From NCBI RefSeq assembly GCF_005930495.1, contig NZ_SJEX01000036.1:1-46618 (forward strand): a stretch of DNA of 46,618 nucleotides, read 5' to 3'. Position numbers and translations under genes: made by a program. Below the pieces are notes generated by a model. It was given only the letters and a program-made list of their open reading frames with translations, did no database searches and had not been told where the DNA came from. Source of the DNA: Modestobacter excelsi (GTDB lineage Bacteria > Actinomycetota > Actinomycetes > Mycobacteriales > Geodermatophilaceae). Below are positions 8,212 to 16,970 of this stretch, one piece after another (position 1 is the stretch's first letter; the number at the start of each line of letters is the position of its first letter).

Positions 8212-8583
8212 ATGAGCAGCGAGACCGACAGCGAGCTGCGGAGCGCCCAGGCTGCGACCCCCCCACCGGCCCCGGACGCCGGGGCTGCCGGGACGGGTGG
8301 GACGCCCGGGGACGACGGTGTCGTGGGTCTGCCCGCCCGGGAACGCGAGATCCTGGCGTTCGAGCGGCAGTGGTGGCGCTTCGCCGGCGCCAAGGAGGAG
8401 GCCATCCGGGAGCGCTTCGGGATGTCCGCCACCCGCTACTACCAGGTGCTCAACGCGTTGGTCGACCGTCCCGAGGCCCTCGCGGTCGACCCGCTGCTGG
8501 TCCGCCGGCTGCGTCGGATGCGGGGGGCGCGCCAGCGGCAGCGCTCCGGGCGGGTCCTGGGCAGCGACCCCCTGCGCGACTAG
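8212..8583 (+). CDS. DUF3263 domain protein, 123 aa
   Basis: An N-terminal disordered Ala/Pro/Gly region of about 40 residues is followed by the DUF3263 core: LPAREREILAFERQWWRF, KEEAIRERFGMSATRYYQVL, and DPLLVRRLRRMR. This is a small actinobacterial helical domain, probably DNA-binding by its HTH-like pattern; function is not established. GGAGG lies 10 nt before the ATG. The immediate downstream neighbour is a LytR_C protein, a pairing I recall from other actinobacteria, suggesting a conserved unit. Confidence 0.9.
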   Translation: MSSETDSELRSAQAATPPPAPDAGAAGTGGTPGDDGVVGLPAREREILAFERQWWRFAGAKEEAIRERFGMSATRYYQVLNALVDRPEALAVDPLLVRRLRRMRGARQRQRSGRVLGSDPLRD

Positions 8584-8606
8584 CCTCTCTCACTGTGGGG
8601 AGGCAT

Positions 8607-10196
8607 GTGGCACCAGGCAGTGACGGGATGCCGCCACCAGCGACCGGTGGTCGTCGGCGGCCCGAGGGCGACAGTGACGTCCGCCCGCGGCTGGGGCAGC
8701 CCGTGCGCGAGCCGCGCACCGACGCCGACGCCGACCTGCGCGGTGTCCTGACCCCCCTCGCGACCGAGCCGGCGACCGACGGCTCGCTGCCCCGGTCCAG
8801 CCGGGCGGACCGGCGCCGCGAGGGGCTGCTGCCCTCCGGCGAGGACCCGATGATCCGTCGGCCACCGGCCCGTCCCGCCGGGGGCCCGCCGCCCGGGGCC
8901 GGTCGCCGCCGCACGGACCTCGACCCGACGGCCGCACCCGGTCGGCCGCCCGAGACCGGCGAGCGCCGCCGGCCCCTCCAGCAGCCGGCCCTCCAGGCCC
9001 GGCCGGCCCCGGCCGCGCCGGCCGGCTCGCCGGCCCCGGGGCCGATGACCTCGGCGGCCTCACCGGCGATCGCCGGCGCCGACCGCCAGGTCCCGCCGTC
9101 GCCGCGTCGGGACGACGCCGTCCCGACGTCGCCGGGCGCTGGTGGATCGGGCGCCACCGCGGAGGACGTCGCCCGGCCGGACGCCGCGCCGCGCACCACC
9201 GGGATGCCGAGCTGGGCGGCCGAGCCCGGTCCGCCCACGCCGCCGCCGTACGACGTCACCCAGCGCGTCTCCGGGCAGGCCCCCGCCGAGTCGCCGTGGG
9301 GCTCGGCCCCCGCCACGCCGGTCGCGGCGCGGGCGTCCCGGACCGCCCCGCCCGAGGCCGCCGGGCCCGCCGCGCGACCGGTCCGCGCGGCACAGCCGCC
9401 CGCTCGGCCCCTCGCCCCGGCGGTGCCCCCGGGCGGCCGCCGGGCCCCAGCCCCGCAGGTCGTCCCGGAGCCAGACGTCGCCGGACCGGCTGCCGAGCCG
9501 GCTGCCGAGCCGGTCCGCCGGCGCGCCGACGTGCCGGTGGGCGGCCGGGCCGCCGCCCGGCTCGAGCGGCAGGCCGCCGAGGCCGCGCGCAAGAAGTCCG
9601 GCAAGCGCACCGGACCCCCCACGGGCCCTGGCATCGCCGCGCAGAGCGGTCCCGGTCGTGGCGGCGAGCCGGACGACGCCCCGCGGCGCTCGTCGAGCCG
9701 GGTCGTTCAGGGCCTGGTCGCCACGGTCGTGGTCGCCGTCGGCGTGCTGGGCTTCTGGTCCTTCACCTCGCCCGGGACGGCCGAGACCGCCGCGCAGACC
9801 CCGGCGACCAGCAGTGCGCCCGCGACCTCCGCGGCGGCGCTGCCGTCCCAGGAGACCGCTGCCCCGTCCGCTGCGACAGCCGCGACCCCGGTCGGGCCGG
9901 TGTCCTCGCCGATCACCGTGCTCAACAGCACGTCGATCAACGGCCTGGCCGGTGACATCGGCGACGCCTTCACCGCCGCCGGCTGGGAGGTCATCGGCAC
10001 CGGCAAGTCACCGGTCGAGGACGTCGCCACCACCACCGTCTACTACACCGAGGGCGACCCGGTGCAGGAGCAGGCGGCCACCCAGCTGGCCGAGCAGTTC
10101 CCCGACGTCACCGGGCCCGTGGCCCGCTACTTCGACGTACCCGACGAGCCCGCCCCGGGTCTGGTCGTCGTCGCCACCGGGAACTGGCAGCCCTGA
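8607..10196 (+). CDS. LytR C-terminal-domain protein with long disordered Pro/Arg-rich cytoplasmic region, 529 aa
   Basis: About 360 residues of low-complexity Pro/Ala/Arg sequence come first. A single TM helix (VVQGLVATVVVAVGVLGFW, about 366-386), a Ser/Thr/Ala linker, and a LytR_C domain (ITVLNSTSINGLAGDIGDAF through VVVATGNWQP, about 435-529) follow. LytR_C domains occur in envelope proteins near LytR-CpsA-Psr enzymes; here the domain stands alone outside the membrane. The start is uncertain: GTG 8607 (GGGGAGG just upstream), GTG 8595 (leaderless, TAGCCT box at 8581-8586) or ATG 8628. The disordered part is unusually long for the family. Confidence 0.78.
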   Translation: MAPGSDGMPPPATGGRRRPEGDSDVRPRLGQPVREPRTDADADLRGVLTPLATEPATDGSLPRSSRADRRREGLLPSGEDPMIRRPPARPAGGPPPGAGRRRTDLDPTAAPGRPPETGERRRPLQQPALQARPAPAAPAGSPAPGPMTSAASPAIAGADRQVPPSPRRDDAVPTSPGAGGSGATAEDVARPDAAPRTTGMPSWAAEPGPPTPPPYDVTQRVSGQAPAESPWGSAPATPVAARASRTAPPEAAGPAARPVRAAQPPARPLAPAVPPGGRRAPAPQVVPEPDVAGPAAEPAAEPVRRRADVPVGGRAAARLERQAAEAARKKSGKRTGPPTGPGIAAQSGPGRGGEPDDAPRRSSSRVVQGLVATVVVAVGVLGFWSFTSPGTAETAAQTPATSSAPATSAAALPSQETAAPSAATAATPVGPVSSPITVLNSTSINGLAGDIGDAFTAAGWEVIGTGKSPVEDVATTTVYYTEGDPVQEQAATQLAEQFPDVTGPVARYFDVPDEPAPGLVVVATGNWQP

Positions 10197-10243
10197 TCCG
10201 TCGCCGGTGGAACCACGGGGCCGCCCCGTGCGTTGCCGCCGTC

Positions 10244-13105
10244 GTGCGCACCGCAGCAGGGCCGGCGACGGTCGGTCCCCGACCGGGCGCCCGCGCCGGG
10301 CTCGTCGTCCTCACCGTCCTGCTGGCACTGGCCGCCGTGCTCGCCGGCGGCACCCCGTCGGCGCGGGCCGCGACGGACGTCAGCACCGAGGACGCACGCA
10401 TCCCCTCGGGCGCGGGCGCGGACGCCGTCGAGCTGGACACCACGCTGTACCTGCCCGGGTCCGCGACCGCCGCCGACCCGGCCCCCGCGGTCCTGCTGGC
10501 CCACGGCTTCGGGGGCAGCAAGGCCTCCGTCGCCGCCGACGCCCGCGACCTGGCCGGCCGGGGCTACGTCGTCCTGGCCTGGTCCGCCCGCGGCTTCGGC
10601 GCCAGCACCGGTCAGATCGGGCTGGACGACCCGAGGTACGAGGTGGCCGACGTCAGCACGCTGCTCGACGTCCTCGCGGAACGGGACGACGTGCTCCTCG
10701 ACGGGCCCGGTGACCCGCGGGTGGGCATCGCCGGCGGCTCCTACGGCGGCGCCCTGGCGCTGCTCGCGGCCGCCTACGACCAGCGGGTCGACGCCATCGC
10801 GCCGCAGATCACCTGGAACTCGCTGACCACCGCGCTCTTCCCCGACCAGGCCGGCGTCGTCGACGGCGCTGCCTCGCCGGCGGCCACCCCGCGGACCTCC
10901 GCGGCCGGCGTCTTCAAGCGGCTGTGGTCCGGGTTGTTCTTCGGCGCCGGGTCGGTGCCCACCGGTGACGGCGTGCTCGGCGGGCTGCTCGGCGGCAGCA
11001 GGGACGGCGCCACGGCACCCGACCTCTCGACCGTCGACCCCGCCGCGGTGACCCAGGCGCTGACCTGCGGCCGGTTCCGCGCCGACATCTGCGCGGCCTA
11101 CCAGTCCGCGGCCTCCACCGGCCGGCTCACCCCGGAGGTCGCCGCCGTCCTGGACCGCAGCAGCCCCGCTCCGGTGCTGGACCGGATCACCGCACCCACC
11201 CTGCTGGTGCAGGGCACCCAGGACTCGCTGTTCGGCCTGGGCGAGGCGGACGCGAACGCCCGCGGCATCGCCGCGAACGGCACCGAGGTCAAGGTCGTCT
11301 GGTACGCCGGCGGTCACGACAGCTCGACCTCCGACGCCGTCACCGCCGACCTGCGGGACCAGGTCGCCGGCTGGTTCGACCACCACCTGCGCGGCACCGG
11401 CCCCGACCCGGGGACCGGGTTCAGCTACCCGGCGCCCACCGGGCTCGGCAGCGGGGTCGGCACCGTGCAGGGCGGGCAGCAGACGGTCGACGCCGCCGCC
11501 TACCCCGGGCTGGCCGACGACGACCCGGTGCGCCGCACCGAGGTGGCTCTGCAGGGCTCGCCCCAGCCGGTGGTCACCCCGCCCGGTGGGAGCCCCGCCG
11601 CGTTGTCGACGCTGCCCGGTCTCGGCGGGGTGACCGCGGCGCTGGGTGGCACCACGCTGGAGATCCCCGGCCAGTTCGCCGCCTTCGACAGCGCCGAGCT
11701 CACCGATGCCGTCGACGTCGTCGGCGCACCGACGGTCACCCTCGAGGTCGCCGCCCCCGCCGGGACGGCGACGCTGTTCGCCAAGCTCTACGACGTCGGC
11801 CCGGACGGCTCGATGACGCTGCCCAGCGGCCTGGTCGCCCCCCTGGCGCTGACCGGGCTCTCCGCCGACCCGACCGCGCCGACCCGGGTCGCGGTCACGC
11901 TCCCCGGGATCGTGCACCGCTTCGAGGTCGGCCACACGATGCGGCTGCTGGTCTCCTCGACCGACCAGGCGTACGCGCTGCCGGCCGACGCGGCCGTCGA
12001 CAGCGTCGGCCTGGCCGCGGGCACCTCGCTGGCCGTACCCGAGGTCCCCGGCCAGACCCAGGCCACCGCCGGCTCGGCCCGCTGGTGGGTGCTGCTCGCG
12101 GTGCTCGCCGCTCTCGCGCTGCTCGGCTGGCTGGCCGCCCGGCTGCTCGCCCGCCGCCGGAGCCGCCGGCTGGCGGTGACCTCGCCCGACGGGGAGGACG
12201 TGCCGCTGCGCTTCGTCGGGGTCAGCAAGGCCTACAAGGACGGGTTCGTCGCCGTCCGGGACCTCTCCTTCGAGGTGCGCCGCGGCCAGGTCCTCGGTCT
12301 GCTCGGGCCCAACGGCGCGGGCAAGACCACCTCGCTGCGGATGCTGATGGGGCTCATCCGCCCGACGGAGGGCCGCATCGAGGTGTTCGGGCACGCGGCC
12401 CGGCCCGGGGCCCCGGTGCTGTCCCGGCTGGGGTCCTTCGTCGAGGGCACCGGGCTGCTGCCGCACCTGTCCGGCCGGGACAACCTCGACCTGTACTGGG
12501 CCGCGACCGGCCGCCCGCGCGCCGACGCGCACATGGAGGAGGCGATCGAGGTCGCCGGGCTCGGCACCGCGATCGACAAGCGGGTGCGCAGCTACAGCCA
12601 GGGCATGCGCCAGCGGGTGGCGATCGCGCAGGCGATGCTCGGCCTGCCCGACCTGCTGGTGCTCGACGAGCCGACCAACGGGCTGGACCCGCCGCAGATC
12701 CACGCGATGCGCGAGGTGCTCCGCTCCTACGCCGACACCGGCCGCACGGTGATCGTCTCCAGCCACCTGCTGGCCGAGATCGAGCAGACCTGCAGCCACG
12801 TCGTCGTCATGGCCAAGGGGCAGAAGATCGCACAGGGCACCGTCGAGGAAATCGTCGGCACCGGGGGAGCGGTGCTCATCGGGCTCGCCGACGACGCCGA
12901 CGCCGGCCGCGCCGCAGAGGTCCTCGAAGGCCTCCCCGGCACCGGTCCGGTGGAGCGCACCGACGAGGGGCTGGTCGTCGACCTCGGGCCGGTCGGCCGG
13001 GCGCAGGCCCTGACCGCGCTGGTCACCGCCGGGGTGGCGGTCGACCAGCTCAGCCCGCGCCGTCGTCTCGAGGACGCGTTCCTGTCGCTGGTGGGGGACT
13101 CGTGA
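10244..13105 (+). CDS. Fusion: secreted S15/CocE-type alpha/beta hydrolase + TM helix + ABC ATPase, 953 aa
   Basis: Signal sequence at about 18-43 (ends SARA-AT). An alpha/beta hydrolase of the X-Pro dipeptidyl-peptidase/CocE type follows, with nucleophile S166 in GGSYGG and likely D327 (QGTQD) and H358 (AGGHD). A C-terminal beta-sandwich region spans about 430-605. One TM helix (about 610-635) ends in an Arg-rich stop-transfer, then a complete cytoplasmic ABC ATPase: Walker [10 protein letters not shown] (688-696), signature SYSQGMRQR (about 783), Walker [13 protein letters not shown] (about 804), H-loop His841. The hydrolase would face outside and the ATPase inside. The permease gene follows directly. 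Substrate is unknown; processing or export of a peptide or ester compound is an inference. Confidence 0.92.
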   Translation: MRTAAGPATVGPRPGARAGLVVLTVLLALAAVLAGGTPSARAATDVSTEDARIPSGAGADAVELDTTLYLPGSATAADPAPAVLLAHGFGGSKASVAADARDLAGRGYVVLAWSARGFGASTGQIGLDDPRYEVADVSTLLDVLAERDDVLLDGPGDPRVGIAGGSYGGALALLAAAYDQRVDAIAPQITWNSLTTALFPDQAGVVDGAASPAATPRTSAAGVFKRLWSGLFFGAGSVPTGDGVLGGLLGGSRDGATAPDLSTVDPAAVTQALTCGRFRADICAAYQSAASTGRLTPEVAAVLDRSSPAPVLDRITAPTLLVQGTQDSLFGLGEADANARGIAANGTEVKVVWYAGGHDSSTSDAVTADLRDQVAGWFDHHLRGTGPDPGTGFSYPAPTGLGSGVGTVQGGQQTVDAAAYPGLADDDPVRRTEVALQGSPQPVVTPPGGSPAALSTLPGLGGVTAALGGTTLEIPGQFAAFDSAELTDAVDVVGAPTVTLEVAAPAGTATLFAKLYDVGPDGSMTLPSGLVAPLALTGLSADPTAPTRVAVTLPGIVHRFEVGHTMRLLVSSTDQAYALPADAAVDSVGLAAGTSLAVPEVPGQTQATAGSARWWVLLAVLAALALLGWLAARLLARRRSRRLAVTSPDGEDVPLRFVGVSKAYKDGFVAVRDLSFEVRRGQVLGLLGPNGAGKTTSLRMLMGLIRPTEGRIEVFGHAARPGAPVLSRLGSFVEGTGLLPHLSGRDNLDLYWAATGRPRADAHMEEAIEVAGLGTAIDKRVRSYSQGMRQRVAIAQAMLGLPDLLVLDEPTNGLDPPQIHAMREVLRSYADTGRTVIVSSHLLAEIEQTCSHVVVMAKGQKIAQGTVEEIVGTGGAVLIGLADDADAGRAAEVLEGLPGTGPVERTDEGLVVDLGPVGRAQALTALVTAGVAVDQLSPRRRLEDAFLSLVGDS

Positions 13106-13119
13106 CCGAGGAGGGGGCC

Positions 13120-13983
13120 ATGTCGGCCAACACGGCCACGGGTGCGGCGGCCGGGTACCGGCCGGACCGGACGCTGCGGCTGGGCGTCGAGCTCCGCCGG
13201 CAGTTCAAGCGGCGCCGGACGATCGGCGTCCTGGTGCTGATGGCCGCCCTGCCGCTGATCCTGATCGGCGCCCTGGCGCTGGGCGGCGCGGACGAGGCCG
13301 AGGCCAACGCGCGGGTCAACCTGGTCGACGTCGCGACGGCGAGCGGGCTGAACCTCACCTTGTTCACGCTGTTCGCGACCGCCGGCTTCTTCCTGGTCGT
13401 GGTCTTCGCCCTCTTCTTCGGCGACACGGTGGCCAGCGAGGCGTCCTGGGGGTCGCTGCGCTACGCGCTGGCCACGCCGGTGCCCCGGGCCCGGCTGCTC
13501 CGGCAGAAGTGGCTGGCCGCGCTGGTGATGTCGGTCGGTGCGCTGGTGCTGCTGGTCGTCGTGGCGCTGGTCGCCGGTGGCATCGCCTACGGCTTCGGGG
13601 ACGTGCAGACGCCGGTGGGCGTCGCGCTGGAGCAGCGGACGGCGCTGGTCCGGCTGGTCGGCATGGTCGGCTACCTCGCCGTCCACCTGCTCGTCGTCGG
13701 CACGCTGGCGTTCTGGCTGTCGACGGTGACCGACGCCCCGCTGGCCGCGGTCGGCGGCGCGGTGTTCACCACCGTCGTGTTCGCGGTGCTGGAGGCCGTG
13801 GAGCAGCTGGGCAGCATCCGCGACTGGTTCCCGACGGCGTTCAACTTCGCCTGGACCGACCTGCTGCAGACCCCGGTCGACTCCGGTGACCTGTTCCGCG
13901 GCGTCGTCCAGGGGCTGGCCTGGTCGGCGCTGTTCACCGCCCTGGCCTTCCGCCACTTCGCCCGCAAGGACGTCACCTCCTGA
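13120..13983 (+). CDS. ABC transporter permease partnering the hydrolase-ATPase fusion, 287 aa
   Basis: ABC-2-type permease with about six TM helices: ALPLILIGALAL, LFATAGFFLVVVFALFFG, VLLVVVALVAGGIAYGF, AVHLLVVGTLAFWLS, AAVGGAVFTTVVFAVL and the last near the C-terminus. The motif GDTVASEASWGSLRYALATPVPR (about 98-120) is typical of ABC-2 permeases. ATG 13120 has a strong ribosome binding site (GAGGAGG, 5 nt away). An in-frame GTG at 13102 overlapping the upstream stop (GTGA) is an alternative. Tight linkage to the fusion gene means it supplies the transport channel. Confidence 0.9.
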   Translation: MSANTATGAAAGYRPDRTLRLGVELRRQFKRRRTIGVLVLMAALPLILIGALALGGADEAEANARVNLVDVATASGLNLTLFTLFATAGFFLVVVFALFFGDTVASEASWGSLRYALATPVPRARLLRQKWLAALVMSVGALVLLVVVALVAGGIAYGFGDVQTPVGVALEQRTALVRLVGMVGYLAVHLLVVGTLAFWLSTVTDAPLAAVGGAVFTTVVFAVLEAVEQLGSIRDWFPTAFNFAWTDLLQTPVDSGDLFRGVVQGLAWSALFTALAFRHFARKDVTS

Positions 13984-13990
13984 GGCGGCG

Positions 13991-14021
13991 GGCCTTGGAT
14001 CAGGTGACCTGATCCAAGGCC
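13991..14021. terminator. 15-bp-arm palindrome after the permease (terminator-like)
   Basis: GGCCTTGGATCAGGT and its exact complement surround a single central G. As RNA this makes a 14-bp stem with a 3-nt loop. It begins 7 nt past the permease stop. No T-tract. Its 17-nt core is repeated at 14061-14077. Confidence 0.6.
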
Positions 14022-14060
14022 GTCCCACCGCACCAGCGTTGGTGCAGGAGGACGCCCTTT

Positions 14061-14077
14061 GATCAGGTGACCTGATC
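14061..14077. repeat. Second copy of the GATCAGGTGACCTGATC palindrome
   Basis: It is identical over 17 nt to the core of the palindrome at 13991-14021. It ends 4 nt before the stop codon of the convergent HAD gene, so each of the two convergent genes has its own copy at its 3' end. Confidence 0.7.
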
Positions 14078-14081
14078 CACG

Positions 14082-14903
14082 TCAGAGGCTGGCGAGCACC
14101 GCCTGGGCCCAGCCCTCGCCCATGGGCCGGTCGGTCACCGCGGCGTTCGGGACGGCGGCGAGCAGTTCGCCCATGCCCGTCACCGCCGCCCCGTTCGCGG
14201 TGACCCACAGTCGGCGCACCGCCCCCGCCATCTCCAGGTCGCTGACGCTGTCACCCACCGCGACGGCGTCGTCCGCGGTCAGCCCGCGGCGGGCGAGGTC
14301 CCAGGTGATGGCCGCTCCCTTGGAGATCCCGCGCGGCATGAGGTGGTAGACGTGCGGCGGCAGCGCGTCGTCGTCCAGGGTCATCCGCGGGGTCGCCGGG
14401 ACGGCGCCGTTGTCGTTCATCGTCAGCCAGCCCCAGCCGCGCTCGGCCAGCCACCGGTCGACGGCGGCGGCGTCGACCCGGCCGCGGAGCAGCGCGTCCG
14501 CCGAGTGCGCGGTGTGCCAGGGCTCGTGCCACTCCAGCCGGCCGGGGTGCGCGGCGGTCAGCGCCTCGACCACGCCGAGTTCCGCCATCACCGACACCGG
14601 CGTGCGGCCGGCGTACCGCTCGGGCAGCTCCCCGGTCAGCAGGTGCGTCTCCCGGCCGCCGGACCAGCTGACCAGCGACCCCAGCTCGGAGATCGCGCCG
14701 TCCGCGGCGAAGATCCGCGCGGCCTCGACCAGCTGCGCGTGCGTCCGGCCGCTGACCAGCACCAGGACGACGCCGGCCCGGTGCAGCTCGAGGAGGGCGT
14801 CGGCCGGGGTCGGGGTGAGGGCCCGGCCGGCGCTGTGCCAGAAGGACCCCCGGGGGCCGACCATCGTGCCGTCCAGGTCGGTGTAGACGATGCGCGTGGT
14901 CAC
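14082..14903 (-). CDS. HAD-superfamily (IIB-like) phosphatase, 273 aa
   Basis: Haloacid-dehalogenase-type phosphatase. Motif I is DLDGT (residues 9-13; nucleophile D9, acid D11), motif II VSGRT (50-54), motif III the Lys in GISKGAAI (K195), and motif IV GDSVSDLEM (217-225) binding Mg2+. The large insertion between motifs II and III is a C2-type cap, as in sugar-phosphate or mannosyl-3-phosphoglycerate phosphatases; the substrate is not determinable. GTG at 14903 starts right before motif I. It is divergent from thrC and shares a short intergenic region with its riboswitch. Confidence 0.88.
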   Translation of the reverse strand: MTTRIVYTDLDGTMVGPRGSFWHSAGRALTPTPADALLELHRAGVVLVLVSGRTHAQLVEAARIFAADGAISELGSLVSWSGGRETHLLTGELPERYAGRTPVSVMAELGVVEALTAAHPGRLEWHEPWHTAHSADALLRGRVDAAAVDRWLAERGWGWLTMNDNGAVPATPRMTLDDDALPPHVYHLMPRGISKGAAITWDLARRGLTADDAVAVGDSVSDLEMAGAVRRLWVTANGAAVTGMGELLAAVPNAAVTDRPMGEGWAQAVLASL

Positions 14904-14962
14904 CCGGTCATCCTGACCGGGTCCCGGTCCGACCCCCCGCCCCGGGTAGGCTCGCCGCGTTC

Positions 14963-15090
14963 CACTCATCCAGAGGGGCAGAGGGACACGGCCCGATGAA
15001 GCCCCGGCAACCGCCGTGCGCACTCCTGCGCACGAGAGGTGCCACATCCGTCCCGCGCGGCTCGACGGCCCGGCGCGGGGAAGATGAGGA
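14963..15090 (+). promoter_or_regulatory. SAM-I (S-box) riboswitch controlling thrC
   Basis: The S-box core is readable in order: CTCATC (P1 5' strand, 14965-14970), CAGAGGGGCAGAGGGA, GGCCCGATGAAGCCC, CCGGCAACC, then AGGTGCCA and finally GATGAG (15083-15088, P1 3' strand). A -10 box TAGGCT sits at 14947-14952. The ribosome binding site GAGGAGG overlaps the 3' strand of P1, so SAM binding should hide it: translational OFF control. There is no T-tract terminator. Confidence 0.88.
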
Positions 15091-15102
15091 GGTAGTCGTC
15101 GT

Positions 15103-16404
15103 ATGACCATGACCGCTCCCGGTTCCGCCCAGGCAGATGTCACCGAAGGCGGCCCGGTCCCCCCGAACCCGGCCCGCGGCCTGGTCTGCCGCAACTGCGG
15201 CGCCACCTTCGGGCTCATCGCCGAGCACGCGTGCGCGGAGTGCTTCGGCCCGCTGGAGGTCGACTACGACCCCGCGATCATGCGGGCGGTGACCCGCCAG
15301 CAGATCGAGGCCGGGCCGCAGAACATCTGGCGCTACGCCGCCCTGCTGCCCGTCGGCCACGACCCGGCCGACCGGGTCACGCTCGACCCGGGCATGACGC
15401 CGCTGGTGCGGGCCGACCGGCTGGCCGCCGAGCTCGGCATCACCGGCGGGCTGTGGGTGAAGGACGACTCGGCCAACCCGACCCACTCCTTCAAGGACCG
15501 CGTGGTCAGCCTGGCCGCCACCGCGGCCAAGGGGTTCGGCTACGCCAAGATCGCCTGCGCCTCGACCGGCAACCTGGCCAACTCCGTCGCGGCGCACGCC
15601 GCCCGGATGGGGCTGCCCTCCTTCGTCTTCGTCCCCAGCGACCTCGAGCCCGGCAAGATCGTCCAGTCCGCGGTCTACGGGCAGGCGCTGGTCGCCGTCG
15701 ACGGCTCCTACGACGACGTCAACCGGCTGACCAGCGAGCTCGCCGAGACCGACGAGTTCGAGGACACCGCCTTCGTCAACCAGAACGTCCGGCCCTACTA
15801 CGCCGAGGGCTCCAAGACGATGGGCTACGAGATCGCCGAGCAGCTCGGCTGGCGGATCCCGGCCCAGGTGGTCATCCCAATGGCGTCCGGGTCGCTGCTG
15901 ACCAAGGTCGACAAGGCCTGGCGCGAGCTCGTCGCCGCCGGCATCGTCGAGGACACCGGCTGGAAGGTCTTCGGCGCGCAGTCCGCCGGCTGCGACCCCA
16001 TCGCCACCGCCTTCGACAACGGCTGGGACGTCGTGAAGCCGGTCAAGCCGACCGGGATCGCGAAGTCGCTGAACATCGGCAACCCCGCCGACGGCCCCTA
16101 CGCGCTGGACGCGATCCGGCGCACCGGCGGGTCGGTCGCCCGGGTCGGGGACGACGAGATCGTCGCCGGCATCCGCGACCTGGCCCGCACGACCGGCGTC
16201 TTCGCCGAGACCGCCGGCGGCGTCACCACCGCGGTGCTGCGCAAGCTGGTCGAGGGCGGGCTGCTGGACCCGGCGCAGGAGACCGTCGTCCTGAACACCG
16301 GCGAGGGGCTCAAGACCCTCGACCCGCTGCTCCCGGTCGTCGGCCCCTCGCACCACGTGCAGCCGTCGCTGAGGTCGCTGCGCGAGGCCGGCCTCATCTC
16401 CTGA
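15103..16404 (+). CDS. thrC: Threonine synthase, 433 aa
   Basis: PLP enzyme converting O-phosphohomoserine to threonine. The N-terminal CRNCG...CAECF (C29, C32, C44, C47) looks like a small zinc-ribbon. NPTHSFKDR (125-133) carries the PLP-binding Lys131. ACASTGNLANSVAAHAARMG and the C-terminal TAGGVTTAVLRKL are typical. 433 residues matches the longer actinobacterial/plant-like thrC form. Start ATG 15103 follows GAGGAGG; an in-frame ATG at 15109 is possible. The SAM riboswitch upstream links threonine output to methionine/SAM status, sensible because both pathways draw on homoserine. It is monocistronic, followed by a 58-nt palindromic element. Confidence 0.95.
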   Translation: MTMTAPGSAQADVTEGGPVPPNPARGLVCRNCGATFGLIAEHACAECFGPLEVDYDPAIMRAVTRQQIEAGPQNIWRYAALLPVGHDPADRVTLDPGMTPLVRADRLAAELGITGGLWVKDDSANPTHSFKDRVVSLAATAAKGFGYAKIACASTGNLANSVAAHAARMGLPSFVFVPSDLEPGKIVQSAVYGQALVAVDGSYDDVNRLTSELAETDEFEDTAFVNQNVRPYYAEGSKTMGYEIAEQLGWRIPAQVVIPMASGSLLTKVDKAWRELVAAGIVEDTGWKVFGAQSAGCDPIATAFDNGWDVVKPVKPTGIAKSLNIGNPADGPYALDAIRRTGGSVARVGDDEIVAGIRDLARTTGVFAETAGGVTTAVLRKLVEGGLLDPAQETVVLNTGEGLKTLDPLLPVVGPSHHVQPSLRSLREAGLIS

Positions 16405-16462
16405 CGGCCCCGTCCCGAGGCTCGGCCCGAGCCTGCGAGGGTCGAGGAGGACGGGGTCCTTC
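16405..16462. repeat. 58-nt palindromic 3'-end element, copy 2 (terminator-like)
   Basis: It starts at the base after the thrC stop. Outer stem GGCCCCGTCC (16406-16415) pairs with GGACGGGGTC (16449-16458). Its reverse complement aligns closely with 42305-42362, including the shared AAGGACCCCGTCCTCC start. It is oriented opposite to copies 3 and 4. Confidence 0.75.
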
Positions 16463-16504
16463 TGGCGCGGTACCACACCCCCGAGGGAGACGTGCAACGG
16501 ACCG

Positions 16505-16533
16505 GTGACCTGGGGTCTTCGGTCCTGTACCGT
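16505..16533 (+). promoter_or_regulatory. Promoter of the cold-shock gene
   Basis: GTGACC (16505-16510), 17-nt spacer, TACCGT (16528-16533) with extended TG. This gives a leader of about 95 nt before the GTG start, in keeping with the long structured leaders of cold-shock mRNAs. Confidence 0.45.
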
Positions 16534-16635
16534 TCCGCGCGGTTCGAGTTCCACGTTCGTGTCCGACGGGCGGAAGAGCGAGACCCGACCCTCGATCAAG
16601 AGGTGTCGTCCGCACGCACGAACGTGGGAGCACAC

Positions 16636-16836
16636 GTGGCACAGGGCACCGTGAAGTGGTTCAACGCCGAGAAGGGCTTCGGCTTCATCGCCGTCGACGG
16701 CGGCCAGGACGTCTTCGTCCACTACTCGGCCATCCAGATGGACGGGTACAAGAGCCTCGAAGAGGGCCAGCGGGTCAGCTTCGAGGTCGTCCAGGGCGAG
16801 AAGGGTCCGCAGGCCGACGCGGTCCAGTCCGTCTGA
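16636..16836 (+). CDS. Cold-shock protein (CspA family), 66 aa
   Basis: Single cold-shock OB-fold, a nucleic-acid chaperone. The start is [20 protein letters not shown]1 KGFGF is at 13-17 and RNP2 VFVH at 26-29, with Trp/Phe base-stacking residues in place. Length is typical. The GTG start is fixed by the OB-fold beginning; GGGAG lies 6 nt upstream. It is followed by a strong hairpin. A second, longer cold-shock-domain gene lies at 42491. Confidence 0.95.
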   Translation: MAQGTVKWFNAEKGFGFIAVDGGQDVFVHYSAIQMDGYKSLEEGQRVSFEVVQGEKGPQADAVQSV

Positions 16837-16849
16837 GGTCGTTCCACCA

Positions 16850-16882
16850 CGAGGCCCGGTCCCCTTCGGGGGCCGGGCCTCG
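16850..16882 (+). terminator. Hairpin after the cold-shock gene
   Basis: CGAGGCCCGG at 16850-16859 pairs with CCGGGCCTCG at 16873-16882, with an inner CCCC-TTC-GGGG. It is a very stable stem 13 nt past the stop, followed by only a weakly T-containing tract. Confidence 0.75.
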
Positions 16883-16935
16883 TCGCGTTCCCGGGGCGGG
16901 CAGGGTCCGGGAACAAGCCGTCCCGACCCCCCGTT

Positions 16936-16962
16936 CTTGCACTCGCACAGGTCGAGTGCCAG
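16936..16962 (+). promoter_or_regulatory. CIRCE operator 1 (HrcA site) of groEL, degenerate
   Basis: CTTGCACTC - 9 nt - GAGTGCCAG. Each half matches 7 of 9 positions of TTAGCACTC/GAGTGCTAA. TTGCAC (16937-16942) may also be the -35 box, with CAGACT (16960-16965) as -10 at 17-nt spacing, so repressor binding would block the promoter. Confidence 0.65.
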
Positions 16963-16970
16963 ACTTCGGT

